64,000 bases of DNA. Source: Pardosa pseudoannulata. Taxonomy: Eukaryota; Arthropoda; Arachnida; Araneae; Lycosidae. This document shows positions 38,867 to 54,700 of the stretch, piece by piece. The translations under genes were made by a program, and so were the position numbers. Within the stretch, counting starts at the first letter, position 1; every line of letters begins with the position of its first letter. A model generated the notes under the pieces. That model was not told the DNA's origin and made no database searches. It saw only the letters and a program-made list of their open reading frames with translations. The stretch is taken from positions 39,494,123 through 39,558,122 of the forward strand of contig CM063500.1 in the NCBI GenBank assembly GCA_032207245.1. Reading direction: 5' to 3'.

Positions 38867-41800
38867 ATATGCTGAATCAATCTTTAACATGTCAAACAAA
38901 ACCTACTATATATTATTTAGTTGACATTCGTGTTAGCTGTTAAGTTTGGAGAACTACAGTCTACTATTGCTTAGCTGAAATTGAAGAATCTATTGCTTAA
39001 AGCCAATTCTGAATGGCTATGAGGAGCCAGGTCAGTACCATAATTTGAACCAACAGACTCTGGCATAAAAGGCAGTATCCTACTGATTCAGCTATCTCTA
39101 TCATATTTGATGTTAAATACATAGAATAATGATAGTAACACCAGTGACTAGTTTCAAAACTGAGATTAGAATTCAGTTAGTACATTAAGGTCATTATATA
39201 AAGGTAACATGGTTCAAATCATTATAAAAAATGCCATGAAATAAAGTAAAACTTAATAACCAAAGAAATATTTTTGAAATCAGATATAAAACACACTGAA
39301 TATATTTTGTTATATACAGGGTTGGTTTGGAGCACTATGATTAACATTTTTGCTACATAATAGCTAATGAGACTGGGATATATTTCTTGAAGATGATTCT
39401 GAATGGTTATGAACATCCATGCCCACAGTGGGATCTGATCCCACAAACTATTATATATATGAACTCAGGCAATATATATTTAATATATTTTTAGATTTGC
39501 TAATTCAGATCTGATATATCAACCTACTACTTCACATTTACTGGAATAGTACTAGCTACAAATCCTATTTCAAGACACAACTTTATAATAAGCAATTTTA
39601 GACAAGCACATTTACGTCCCAAATTGTTTAAAGTATATTAATTTGATTAAAATATAATATTTAATGAAAAGTATAAATTAAAAGACGATTTTGAAATGAA
39701 CAAATTGAGTTTTTCTATAGCATTCCTTCTGGGTATAATGTTTCACATGTTAGGATCAATTAAAAAGAAATTATAAATGTCTTGGAAAAAAATTATAAAA
39801 ATAACAGGTACACACAAAGTTGTTACTAAAATTTTTTTAATACTACAGATTTACTATCAATCAACACAATACGGTCATTTTATATGAAAATATAAAATAT
39901 AATATATTGAATCACTTGAGGAAAGTATTTTCTTAAGAATATATACTTCTCAATAGAATGGGAAAAACATATGAAAAGGAAATATTTATTTTGAACATTG
40001 TTATAATAGATACTGAAGATTGGTTGCTATGGTCTATTTTTTGGTACACAATGGCTAATGAGTTTGGGACCTACTGCTTAAAGCCAATTGCAAATGGCTA
40101 TGAGCATTCATGCTGCAGTGGTATTCAAACCAATGAACTCCAGTACTGAAGAACTGAATGCTGGCCGATTGGTTAGGGTGCTGATCGTCGGTACTAGAAT
40201 TCATGGGTTCGAATCCCATTATGGCATAGATGTTCGTAGCCATTTGGGATCAGCTTTAAGCAGTAGGTCCCAGTCTCATTAGCCCTCATGTGCAAAACAG
40301 TAGACTGTAGTGCTCCAAAACCAAACCAGTACTGAAGAGCAAAACACTACCCATTTGGCCATCAATCAACTAATAGATGCTGTAAATTCAAACTGGTAAT
40401 GGTATTTGTTAATGATATTAAATTTTGAAACATTTAATCTGCTTAAAAATTTTGTCTGAGCATTAAAATATGCTCAGCAAAGATTTAAGTATTTAGAAAT
40501 TTATTGCTGTGAAGATTTCAAAGTTTCAAGATAGCAAACTGAGATAAGACTATTTTATGAATATCATTGGAGAAAACAGAGGAGAGAAAAAAATTTACTT
40601 TTTAAAATTTAATAACACAGATCAAGAATTTACACTTATGGGTGTTAAAAGATTGGAAATAAGTTTGTTTTCCAGTTTAATACACAAATTCTTCCCTCTA
40701 TTTTAAATAAAGAAAACATTCCATGAATGTTTGATGATTTCTTTTCTACTTGAAAAGTAGGAAAATTAAAACTATTTTTCCTATTTGAAAAATTAAAATC
40801 TTATTATTTAAACAAAATACATAAAACTTACCAAATTTCTCACAATAATTTCTGCTCCAGCTTCTACAGCAAGATGTAAAGGAGTGAGTTGAGATGAATC
40901 TTGTAATCGAGAATGAATATTAACATGTATGCTCAAAAGAAATAATACACTCTCAATGTCTTTTTTCTGAATTGCAAGGTGAAGGAAATTTCTGCCTTTG
41001 TTGTCATGCTACAAAAGAAAATGAAAAATACTTTCACATACTTAATTATAAAATACTTTACTGAAAAATATTATTTGAAAGCACAAATACAAATTTTTTG
41101 CTAAATAAAATTTAATTAGCCAATAATAAGCACTGTGGTGCTAGCAATCCCCTTCCCTCTCTTTAAAGCAGGGATCCCCAAACTGTCAACTGCAAGCTAC
41201 TAGTCACTCAAGGAAAATATTCGGTAGATTGCTGTCTGCATAAATGCTCAATTCGTTAACCTGGAGTTGTTTTACTGATGTAGTGGGATTCATACTGATT
41301 GATTTTCAAAATGAAATATCTTTAAAATTGCTAACATTAAGCCTTGAAATTATTTGGTCTTTTATTTGCAAAGAAAAATGCCCAATTTTTGTCCAGGTAG
41401 ACCAAAAGTGAAAGCAATGTTCTGCTCTAAATATTCGTATGATTTCTTTTTTCAGTCCATAATAAACAAGTAGAGAAACATGTTGACTGATGAATATATG
41501 GGAAACTTACTATATTCAAATGGTAGCCACTATTTAGTCTTGCAACATTAACATTAAAAAATTAACATTACTATTTGCTGACTAAACACAGTGCAATTCT
41601 TTTTTTATTAAAGTTGATAATTCTGATGAAAAATCTGTTCATACATTTCTGGTTCATTGCTAACAACACTTAAATTTTTTTTCATGTACATTTCAATTTT
41701 TCTTTCTCGTATATAGTTTCTTAAGATAATCAGATGAAATTACTCCAGATATTTTTTTATTTACCAAGTGCATTAAGAAACAATATAACTAACCTGTTCA

Positions 41801-43389
41801 GCAGCTCTAGGTTCTCTAGAAAGTATAGCTTCTGCAGCTTTGTTATTTTTCACAATCATAGCTGCCGCAAATGGAGTATAACCTTGTTTATCTCTCAAAT
41901 TCAAATCAATGGCTGGGCAAGATAATAGTAAACGTATGATCACAGAATTTTGATTGGCTATAGCTGTATGAAGAGGAGTCTTCATTTCAGCATCCTACAA
42001 AATATAAAAAAGTTGGATTACATATAATAAAATTCTTATACATACAACCTTAAAGATAACATTACCAATGATGAAACAGTTAACCTTTTTTGTTCTGACC
42101 ATATCATATTTTTCTCTTGCCCAAACATATCTTATATACCTTGGACAGTAATAATATACAACACAATCCAGATTATCTAATATTGATATGTCCAGTATCA
42201 ATAAATCAAATTTTAGTTCATAGTGTAAGAGAATTCCTTATGCTGACCCAAGCTATGATTGCCCATACAGCAGCAGATGCACTGAATAACCAGTCCCCAC
42301 AGGTCCGTCATGGTTCAAAGCTTAATGTGGTCAACCCCAGTAAGGAACAAACACTACAGAGGCAAGTTCTGATCTACCAGGGAAGACGTCAAGGAAAAGA
42401 TCACTCAGGCACCCCAGGTTTGTGAAGCCTGTACACTCCTAAAGGAGAAGTGTCCCTGGGGACAGTCCATAGTGTAAAACATTTATTATATACTATCTAT
42501 CTCAGACATCCATTCTTGTCCAGCATTTCTAATTTCTCCCGGTATTCATCCCAGCCTTATTAGCAATTGTGATGTAAAATATTGTTTGTAGCTTCACAAT
42601 ACCTTTACAATATATTATTTTGCTATACAAAGGCTAATGAGATTGGGAGCTAAAACTCACAGCCAATTGAGAATGACTAGGAGCATTCCTACCAGAAGTG
42701 AAAATTGAAACCTCAGACTCCTTAAGAATGCATCCTACCATTTGGCAATCCATTGTGTATCAAAGAATGCAAATAACAGTGATTTTACTGTTGCATTCTA
42801 CTTCTTTTAAAACACAGTTCGCAATGTAATAAGGGAATGCTAGGTCTCTTTTGTGCAATCCTATACTATAGCAAGAAGCAATGGTAAAATTAGTATCTTT
42901 ACCTACAATAACCCTAATATAGCAACCCTGTCTTATATGCCTTCAGAAATGTGTGCTGCCTGTCAATTACAACGCAGTTGGAAGTACTGTAGAATAATTA
43001 TGAAAACTATTGTTCTTCAGAAATATTTTCTGGTACATTTATACTAATATGATTATTAATAAGCAAGATAAAGTAAATTGTAAAAATACAAATATCTCTA
43101 TTTTTTACTGTATATTAAAGCATTTATCTTTTAAGTTAGACTACCTTTATAGTTAAGAAAAATAAATGTGTCTTTAAAGTTAAAACTGTATTATACCCCT
43201 CTACAATTTAGAATATTTTCAATTTTATAAATTTTGCATTGTAAAACTTCAGTCTCATATACAGAATTCTCTGAAATTATTCATTCTGCTTTTCAATTTT
43301 AACATTATTTATTTGTTATTTTAAAACTTTAACAAATGCAATACTTATTTATAAATCTGCATAAGTTTATATATGTATAAATATACATA

Positions 43390-43420
<31 letters not shown>

Positions 43421-45677
43421 GATAAATCTAAAATGGAATTTTATTTATGGAACTTATTACTTATTTCAGATTTGTAAATTTGTAGATTTTCACAAAAAAC
43501 TTTTTGATACTTTCTTTTTATTCTAAACGAGATTTAACACTAATTTCAGTTTCAACAGATTATGAATAGATTTTTTCCAATTTTACAAAAATGGAACCCA
43601 GTCTGAAAAGTATGGACAGACCCTGATTTGACATAAAATTGGCACATTTTGACTTATTTCCACATGCTTTTGGCACTATACTAGGCTTCATAATAATACT
43701 TCTACTAAGCATTTAACTTTTCATTCTACTTCTTCTGAATAAAACAAAATTATTTTTCTTGTAATTGATAATCTGTTTCAGATAGTTCTGCTTTTAATTA
43801 ACATAAAAAACAGTTGAATTTATTGTATCTTAAACAGCAAATATATATAAAAAAATAAACATTGCACTACAAAAATGTTTAATACTAAACATTAAAAGAA
43901 TACATTTTTTTCTTTTTTAAAGAATTTATGCAATGCTACTAAATATTCATTAGATAATAACCATTTTACTTTTAAAGGATAATTTATAACGCATTTCTTT
44001 CCTTTGCAAAATCAAATAAGCCACTAGTTCTACTTTGGTAAACTTTAAATTTTTATATGCATTGTTGGAAAATTTTATATGAATTTAATGAAGAATAACA
44101 AAAATGTTGTTGCATGAGAAATGGTTCAAACAATGTTCATACATAAAAGAAACTAAAACAGACAGACAACTAAAAAAAATGCCAATGCAAAACATATCAA
44201 ACAGTATGGTTTTAATGTAAAAGCACAACAATAACTATTGTAGATTATACTTTTACATTACTTTATACCACAATTTTGATACAAATCATTTCATATTGTG
44301 ACTTCTTTCAATACTTAAAAATTATTAATAGATTAAGTAAGCTAAAAACTAATAACAATGAAGGACATTAGGAAAACTATGTGAATTACCTGGAGATTAA
44401 CATCTGCCCCATGCTCAATAAGCGTTTGTACAACTTGTTCAAGACCCCAAGCACATGATAAGTGTAGAGCACTTTGACCATCGAAAGCTTCTTCTTCTCC
44501 TTTACCTTCTGGACTTGGTCGTCTTGGACTATCCATATCACAGCCACTAACATAATTTTAAAGTTTCAGATAAATTGATCAACTTAAGCGATATTTAAGG
44601 TAAGCAACATCATCAAATTGAACATATTAAAGAAAGAAAACATAAGAGCTCTCGAAAGAAAGAAATCACTGTTTCAGAGCGAAATGAAAACATTATATAA
44701 AGTAATGAGGGGGGAAATATCTCACTCATTACTATTCATTAGGTAGCTGTTGTTTTAATTTGCTGAATTAATGCATGAAAATTTTCATCTGAATTTTAGA
44801 AAACTAATTTTTATTATTACTTAATTTTTATTATTTCTAAGAAATTTTAATGAGAGAAATTTACATTTACAATTTATCTGTTATATTTTTCAGCTTTTTA
44901 AACCTACTTTTAAAAGGACTAAAAATCTATAAAGCCTGAATTTGAAATTTTGGTTTCAGAAGAGGTCAATTATCTTAAGAGCAATTACAAATTTTATGTC
45001 CTTAGAAATAAAATTTTAAAAACGAAATAAAGTGAAACAATCATAAAATTGCTCATAAATTTCAAAATGTTTTTAAAGGATTTGAAATTACAAATTTATT
45101 AAAGCCAAAAAAGTAAAGCAAATTACTTTATTATAGCTTTGAGTATAATTTTCAATAATGACTTTCACAGAAGTAAGTTATGGATTTATTGCCATTTATT
45201 TGAGTTAAATTCCTAAAATATGTTAATTGGTCAAAATTTCCAATTCTATCCAATTATAACATAAAGGAGCCTAAACTCATCAAAGAAATAAATGTTGTCA
45301 TTATTGCTAGTTTTGGATCGTGGATAAAATGTCCATTAAATAGGAAGATAGTTCCATTTGTCCAATTTATAAGAAAGGTGACAAACTAGACTGTAAGAAC
45401 TATAGAGGAATTACTCTCTTGAACACATACAAGATATTTTCAAAAATTGTGACAGAACGACTCATTACTTATGTTAGCAGAGTAATTGGGAAATACCACT
45501 GTGGATTTCAGAAAAGCAGGTCAACTGTGAACCATATACATAGACAAATATTTGAGAAAGTCAGAGAATCTGGCATACATTCTTATCTTTTATTGACTTT
45601 ATTCTTGAATCATGTGTAATAACTAATAATTAAAAATAAGTATGTAATTTTGATATTTTATTTCCTTTATTTTCTCT

Positions 45678-45714
<37 letters not shown>

Positions 45715-48700
45715 TAGCAAGGAACTGTGGGTTAATAAATTTTGCTTCATAAACCAAAGATTTTAATATTGAATATTAGTTTAAGATAATATTATGGATA
45801 AAATTTCATGCAACTAAAAGGATTATATATGCTCCATTAAAATGCAAGAATAAGATAACACACAATCAATTTATTTCATATTAAATATTTCATTCAACTG
45901 ACTTACCTTCTAATCAAGAAACAGGCAACAGATTCGTTATTTTCATCTAAGGCACGGTGTAATAATGTTTGATAGCAACCACCAGGTCCTTCACTCCAGC
46001 AGTTTGTATCACAGCCATACTTTACCTAAAAACAACCAAAATTTAATTTTTGAAAGAAAAAAACTTGAGTTTTTTTAATGTTTCAACTTTAATTAGTATA
46101 TGATTAAAACAAAAGCTTCCACTGCTACAAATAAAATATACTTTAATCATTTGGCTATACTTTCTTTATTATTTCCTCCTGCCTTTGATGTTTTTCCTCA
46201 CCAATTGGCTTTTATGAGCCTTAAATATTTTCTTTCACTTTGAGAGTGAAGACAGGTTTGCTCTTTATACAGGTATAATTAATGTTACAAAGCAAATACC
46301 AGAACAAACCTCACAACCATTTAATTTCACAAGCTATTACAAAACCTCTTAAAATAACTGTGTAAATATACAGCATTTAATTATACAAATGTTAGGTATT
46401 TGGCTCCTAAGCCATTTTATTTTTTACAAAATCTATTAAAGCAAAGCAATGCCATATTGTTACTAAATTTTCAGAACTGAATAGTATACAAAAGAAGTTA
46501 GTCCTTTGTACTAATTTTCAATGCATGGGCATTCAGACTGCTGTATCCAAAAGACAAAATAAGGGAATGACTGTAGAACATGGAACTATAACATTTATAA
46601 TATAAACAAGATTCTCCCAGGTTTGATCTGACATAAGAAGTAAAATTGCTACTGAGCATTGATTTGATTGAGAGTTCCAGTCATCTCTTCTGTGCAAGAA
46701 AGTCCGATTTTCCTTACCTTGAACATGACAGTGGATGGATACCCACTGCAAACTGACAGTGTCACCCAGGGCTTTCTACAATTATTAACTAACAGAAATC
46801 ATATGACAGTAAGTAAATGAATTTGTTTCCTTGAAATTTTTCTTTTAAAAAGTGACATCTTGATGTTTGATATTATACCACATAAATAAATAACAAATGA
46901 TCATAATTTTAAAATTAACAACATGAGATGCTTGAATTTCTGTACTTTTTTGGTATTCAGTAACATATAATAAATTAGATGAGATAATCATCAATGTATA
47001 TAATCAATAGAGAAAATTCAAGCATTGATAGGTTAAAAAAAAAGTCATAACTAGTATTACATTATCATAACAAAAGAAAAGGATGCTAAAAAGTATTACC
47101 AGTATTGAAGCAACATCTTCTTGACCACTTTCAAGAGCAAGCCACAAAGCACTATCACCTTTTTCATCTAAGGCATTGACATCTGCTCCAGCATTACATA
47201 AGGCATCAACAATCACAGGCATATGTCGCTTAACTGCTAACTGTAATGGGCTTTCATTTTCTCTTGTCCTAAAGGAGGAAATTACATAAACTATTTTTAA
47301 CAGCTATTGATATATGTAAATATCTAAGAACTAAATAAGCCACAACAAATCATAATTTTCATTGTGATAAGAAGAACTAAATTTGGAATGCTGAGATTAG
47401 TAAAATCTATCAAGTATATATTTTGACAACATAAATTGTAACAAAGAAAAGAGTTTTGTAGTTTTTAATTTAGTTTGCTCAATTTTAATTTAGAAATTAA
47501 TAAAATTTGTCATTATGTATAACTTGTTTGGGTTGTTTTGTTTATTATGCACGTAAATTGCAAATGCATGTATTTTGTATGTGTTTAAAAACCCCGCTTT
47601 TGCTCCTGACAAAGGTGCCTGAATGTTGGCATGTGTTAATAATATCATTGTGATTGTCCAAACCCTCCTGCCAAGATAAAGACATTCCTTACCTTTGAGT
47701 TGGCAGCAAATCAAGTGGGCTTAGTTATGAATAAGGAAAAAATAAAATATGTCCTTACAGATACCTGTCTTACATCCAAGGTATTCAACATTACATTAAT
47801 TGTTTATATCAATAATACATGTTTGTCAATTTAAATTATTTAAAATATCAACTTCTTCATTAAAATGTCATAAACCAGTTGATTACTAATATATTAAAAA
47901 AAAAAACCTTTTATTTTCAAGTACAGGGTATCTGCCAAAATACAATTTTTCAAATCCATGATTTTCCCTGATTTTAGCAAATCATTTTCCATGACTTTTA
48001 AAAATATTTTGTTAAAGTATATATGAATAAAAATTCTGATGTACATACAAATAAAGTGTATGCTTTTAGAGAAATTACAAGAATTTACGATAATGTAAAT
48101 AATAGTTTTCCATACGCGGGATTGCACAGGTATACACTTAATAACTCTTACTTGTATATTATGTAAACTTGTATTTTATACCAGGCGATCCCCCTCTTCA
48201 CCCATGTTGATGTTTGCACTGATTTGTGTTCCTTACATTTTAAGCAAATATCTTATGGATATCTGCAAAGGCATCTAACAGTTAAATCTAGCATTTAAAA
48301 TTTAAAATAAAACGTTCCGATCTCTGATACTCCATATGCAACGCTGGTCTCTCAATATCAACCGGAGATCATCATGTGGAGGCGACGAGGTACTGATATG
48401 AGTGAAATCGCAGCGTTGCATATACGAGACGAATTAATGTTTCTGGTGCTTTCTAAACAGTATATCTTCAAACATGACAAAAGATAAAAACATACATACG
48501 CATGTTACATATTAATATTGTTAGTTTGAGAAAAAAAAAAACCCCGGATTTTATACTCCCCGCTCCTTAAAAAACATTGCTTTTTAATAAAACTTGCCTA
48601 AGCTGTGATTTTAATACAAAAACCCGGGTTTTTTAAAAACCCTTATCAGATTCTCGGAAACGAATGTGGGGGGGGGGGAATCTAGAAGACCGAATATAAG

Positions 48701-51700
48701 GGTGAGAGAGAATCCTACCCTGGTCTTGCCTCATTAACACAAGAAAAAAAAACAGATGACTGATCGAATCGTACTGCTGCGATTGAAATATTCGATCCTT
48801 CCGGTGCAGTGTACTCTGCCCTAATGAGTATATTTTTCTATGCTTGAATCTTCAACAGTTTCGCTTCTCACAACGAAATTACACACAATCACCGACTTGG
48901 TCAAGGGCATTCCAATAATATCCCCTTCCCTCCCACTCCTTTATCACATCACAGGCCAATGCATACTTTTTTTATCTTCTCAACCATCAGCAAATCACAT
49001 GAAACGAGACACTACACATCAGATCACAACACCCCCTGGTCAGCACGCAGTTCAAGAGCTGCTTGTTTGAAAGTTGTCAGGCTACCTTTATCTATATTCA
49101 TTTCTCAATAAATGTATGAATCCATTTTGAGGTCAATGTTCAGGATTCGGGGAGTGCATTTTAAAAATTTCAATTTAGATAAGGAGACATTAAATATTAA
49201 AATTTTCAAAAAGTCACTTAAATCCATTTACTCTATTTAAAATACATATATATGGCTGACATTTTGATGGCTTAAACCACTCTGTACCCTCCCTTTTTTT
49301 AAAGAAAAAATTGTTCAAAAATACAAACTAGATTAGAATATAGTAAAAAATAAAATTTTTAAAAACTGCTTCAAGTTACTTAAATTAGGATTTGCTCCAT
49401 TTAAATTACAGAAAACTAATTGCATTTAATAAGAATAAATATTACAAGTTTAATAAAACCTAATGGAAGAAAATGGAAAGAATAATCCACTTTTATAAGG
49501 TGTATTTAAGTTACAAAATTAAACAAAAGCTACAAAATTATTAAAAAAATATTTATTCCTATTAAGTTTTGCATCACTGGTTTTCAAATTTGTTTGCCAA
49601 TTAATCTTACTTATATCTTGGTCTTTAGCTAATAATTCAAGAAAAAATTAACTAAATAGTAGTTCATTAACAACAAAAACTTTAAATTGGAGCACATTTA
49701 AGTTGAGATAATTAACATTTACAATCACATAAGAATTTAACCAAGCAAGCATCTAGAATTATTATCTATGGATCAATATTTCAATCTATTTAAAATAAAT
49801 AGATTACACTTACTTCATTGCAAAGTTTGCTCCATTTTCCAGCAGAAACAATGCTGCATCTTTATTTTGATTCATAATGGACTGATGTAGAAGTGTAAGA
49901 CCATCTTCATTAGTGACATTAATATTAGCACCACCAGCCAGAAGTTTGCGAGCCACATTAAACAGGTTTAGTTCAAGAGCTAAACTAAGAGGAGTCTGAC
50001 CTTTAGAGTTTTTCACATTGAAGTTTGGAACAACAACACTGGTTTCAGAACTTGCTTGAGCAAATGCTAGTCGGAGGGAATGAGATATAAATATGAAGAT
50101 AAATTACACATAATAGATAAATTATATACACTAGAATTAGGGTTGGCAGTTGATTTTTTTTTTTAAATCAATGATTTAAATCTTTTTTTTTCTCACTTCT
50201 TTTAAAACCTATATTCCAAATACAGGAGAATTGGAAATCAGTCAGCACAGAAATACCAATAAGTAAACAATTGTAAATAGATAGCATGTGCTTTCCAAGA
50301 ATTTGGGGGTTGTTCATCAGAAAGTATGTAGTAGGGTAGGTACAAAAACTGATTATGACTGGAGAATTCATTTTATGTAATGGGAGGTAAAGAGAGTATT
50401 ACAGAATTTGAAATCCAGTTTATCTACCAAATAACAACAGCCATGGCTTCATGTGCTGGAATGCAAAGACAGTTTTCTTCTTTTGGTATTGTTCATTCTA
50501 CACTGCATAACAAATTAGGAGTGGAAAAAGCACCGAAACTAGTGTTTTTATTAAAACAGTTAAATACATAATTAGTTGCTTAAAAATATTGAAATAATTG
50601 CGATTTTTCGTTTTTTTAAATAGTTTGCATTAAATGAATATTTAATTTGTTCTTTAAATTTACATCTTATTTAGTTTGCACTATCTAATTATGAAATAAT
50701 GAAATGTATTTAGGTTAAAATTTATATATTTAATTTTAGGTAATCAGTGCATAAAATATACTAGATAGATAAGATGTTACTTCATATAAAAACTATTCTA
50801 TGTATATTGCAAAAAACATAAAAACACAACAATAAATAAAATTAGAATTCAGAAAAAAAATCAAATCTGATTTAAATCAAATAAATCTGATTTTTTTCCA
50901 ACCCTGACTACAACACATTTAAAAAGTTTTTGTTGTTTTTCTGCTTAAGATATATTTCTGTGGTCCAAGTTGTATTCATATACCTTCAATAGTAAATTCC
51001 CCTTTTAGAAAGTTTTATTTACACCAAATCTCCCTTTTGTTTTTATTATGAAACTTAATTTTTTATCAAACAGATTAAAAAAAAAAGATATATTTGTTAA
51101 AGTATTATATAATAATAGAGAACAACAATAAACATCAATTCAACATTCATTATGATAAAAAGTATACAAAATTTATTTAAGGTATCTGTCTACGTTGAAA
51201 ACGTCATTTTTTGCCAAAAATCATAATTTTTTAATTTCTCTATTGTAAAATTTCAACTTTTAGGCTTCTAAATCTGTTTTTGTTTTGTCTCTACAGCATT
51301 TTAAAGAAAAGTTACAGCTGTTTAAACATCAGTGACAGCTGTCAAAACAAAACAAAAGTAGCGACTTCGTAACAGGAAGTTGTGAATTTAAAGCCCTATA
51401 AAGAGCATTTTTTAGACAAAACTTTCTAAATTTTCATGAAGATTAGTTTAAACATTTTTCTAGTATTTTTAATAATTAGCAACTTGGTAATTAGAAAGTT
51501 TTGAAGCAAGAAAGTGTGGGGAATTTTAAACATGAATTTTAATTTTTTAATAGTTAAAGTTGTTTTCATAAACTTCAAATGTGTTTTTCTCAGAGTGGTA
51601 TTTTTAATAAAATGTTGAAACATAAAATGTGATTTCTCAAAAAGTTCTTAAAATATTTTGTTGAAAATTATTATGAATGTTTTTGATAGTATTTACTAGT

Positions 51701-54700
51701 GAATGACCTAAAAGCTTTAAATTTGGATAATTTTTAATGATGTTACACTCATAGTTAGATATAAAGGTAATGAAAATTCGTTAAAAATTCAATGTGTATG
51801 ATTTTGAAGGACCAAAATTTTTTACCAAATGTAAATTAAGCAAAGATTTTAGGTGATTCACTAGTCCAGTGTATAAGAAATGTGTTCCATCAAAAAAATA
51901 TTGAAATAATTTATTAAAAAATTAGACCTTTTAAAAAAAAAACAGATTTTTTTACTAAATTTTTCTTCTTTTATTAGAAATTTTATAAAAACTTCTCCAG
52001 GAATAAATTTTTTAAATGCAATTCTCTATGATAACATAAAAAATAAATCTAAAAGGGTAAAAACATGGACTAGTTTCTAGGTTTAAAGAAAAAAGTTTTA
52101 CAAACATAGATGGATACCTTAAGCACTTCTATTCCTTTATTCAAAACCTTCAAAGGATTCATAAGAGTTCATAGATTTGAAAATAATTTTTTTCTTTGCT
52201 ATCAACAATTTATATTGTGTTATATAAATTTATATTAGTATATTAACACAAAATTTGATTGTTTCAAGAGAATTAAAAAAAGAGCAAATATCTTACATTT
52301 GTGATCGATAATTGACTGTATAGTTTCTTCATGTTGCCCTAAAATTGCCAAATGAAGAGGTGTTTGCTGATAAACCACTTCTTCCTCTTCAAAAGCAGCA
52401 CTTACAGCAGTTTCAGGAGCAAAAGTCTGTAGATTAGGATTAGCTCCTTTTTGTAACAAGACTGTACACAGATTAGTCAATCCATTGGAACATGATACGT
52501 GAAGAGGAGCTTCACCCTAAATAATACCAAAAACTGAATTAACACAAGACTTATTAAACATTACTTTAAAAACAGAGTTTAAAAAAAAAAGTCTAACCTT
52601 TTTTAAAATTTAAATTTTATTGAGTTTTTATCTCTAAACCCAGATTTTAAGATTTGTGGAGAAAATTCTGGGTTTATTATAGAAAATATTTAAATCAATA
52701 TTTAAACAGTGTTCATAAATTGATTACCCCTTATAATATTTGCTTTTGTAACTCTACCAAGAATGCTTTCATGTAATCCCACTTCCACAGATTTACTATT
52801 TTGTGAATTATATTCATTATTATACCCTGAATCAAAATACAGATATTTGTAAATGTTGGAGAAGTAATACCTAGATAAAGTAATATAGGTTGGTCATATT
52901 TGGTGGAATAGATCAAATATTTTAAAAGTTTATTTAGCCATTACAAATCTTGTATTATATAAAGATGTATACAAACTTGTGATAGCTTTTAGTTATCAAT
53001 GGTACATATAAATGTTATAAGCCTATATAATTATAGAAAATGTAATATTTTTTGTATAGGAAAAATTAAGATTATTTCAAGCACCTTAATAAACACACAG
53101 AATCACAAAAATACAGCTAAATAAATCTAATGTAAAAGTCAAATGTTTAACAGCTTTAAAAGTAGTAATACTCCATAGACTATGCAACCCAAGATACACT
53201 TCTTTCACATTATTAAAAACCTGTTATACTATCCTATGTTATTAATTATAACTAATCAATATACACATTCTTTTTTTTAATTTAATCTTTACTATAATAA
53301 CACTTTTTATTATATAAAAATTGTAATAAAAATGTTCACAAACAATATCACTGAATGGAAAGAGCTTTTCTTGCTTTGGCATTTCAAATGGAATAGTAAT
53401 CCAAGAAGGTTATTATACTATGAAAAATTTAGTCAATCTAGGTTTCTGAGGGAAGTGGCTATTCTTATAGTAAATTTATTTTAGTTTTGATCAATCAACT
53501 AAGGTATACCTAGAAGGCCAATTTCTGTACCAAACTGAATAATAAATAGGCTGATTATTGGGTTTTGTTAACTTAGTTTAACCAAACTACAATATACAGA
53601 TATGACTTATTTTTAAAAAATATCTTTAATGTATAAAACATATCCTTTAAGAAATTATTTAAAAGGGCAAAATTGTCTCATAGAATGTTGTCATCAAAAC
53701 TGAGGTACTGGCAGCAATAATAACGACAAAAACTTTGCCTTGAAAGTAAAAGTTATGAATATACTATGGTAAATTTTGAAAGAAAAAAAAAACTTATTTA
53801 ACAAGTGGATTTTTTTTTCTAGTTGGCCCACCTGAAAAAAAAACCCAGGTGGCCAGGTGGGGGTGTGTATTGACTGAGAATCATGATGGGGAATAGCAAA
53901 TAAACTGGAAGCAAAGAACAGATAAACTGGATGTAACTGAAAAGTTTATAGATAACTACAGTTTTGCTAAAATGTGTGTATTCATAATTTGACTTTTATA
54001 AATAAAAAAAAAATACTTGAGTCAATTATAGACACATACGCAATTCCAAAAATGATATTTTTGAACTTGGGGAGGATCAAAACATGAATATCAATCCAAA
54101 TTCTTAAGGTCAAGTTTTGGACAAATACTTTCACTCTACAACATATGAGAAAGAAAAAGGATAAAGTCAACTTAATAATAAGAGACTGGCATATTTCTTT
54201 GACTTTTGTTAAAACTTCATATTTACACACTTTTAAAGGGAAAAAAAGGAATGATTTTACAAACTATCAAATAGATGAAAACTGTCATTTATACAATTAT
54301 ATTTATTTCTGTTACTAACCTTATTATTTGTGAGATTAGCCTTAGCTCCATGAACAGCCAAGAATATACCAGCTTCTTCATTACAGGCTCGACATGCTAA
54401 GTGTAATAACGTGTCACCTGTTCCATAAGAAAGATAATAGTTTAAGTAAAACAGTACTGCAATAAACATTAAAGTGAGTTTAAAACCTGAGAATTTATTA
54501 CATTTAAATCTTAAAAGTCTGTGAGATTTTCTTAGGTGTGTTCAGTTATCAAGTCTAAATTACAAATTTCAATTAAAATAAGCTTTGGATCATCTACTAA
54601 CCTTAAAACAGCCTTGTAGCAATATTTTTTTGAAGATTATTGTAAATTTATAACATTTTGATGTTTAAACTTAAACATTGATCTTCAACAATATTAGAAT

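Noticed and set aside
40160..40240. tRNA gene call for the head of the SINE
   Set aside because: A and B boxes are present, but the cloverleaf is broken, the unit continues into a shared non-tRNA body with a tail, and it has 13-bp target duplications.
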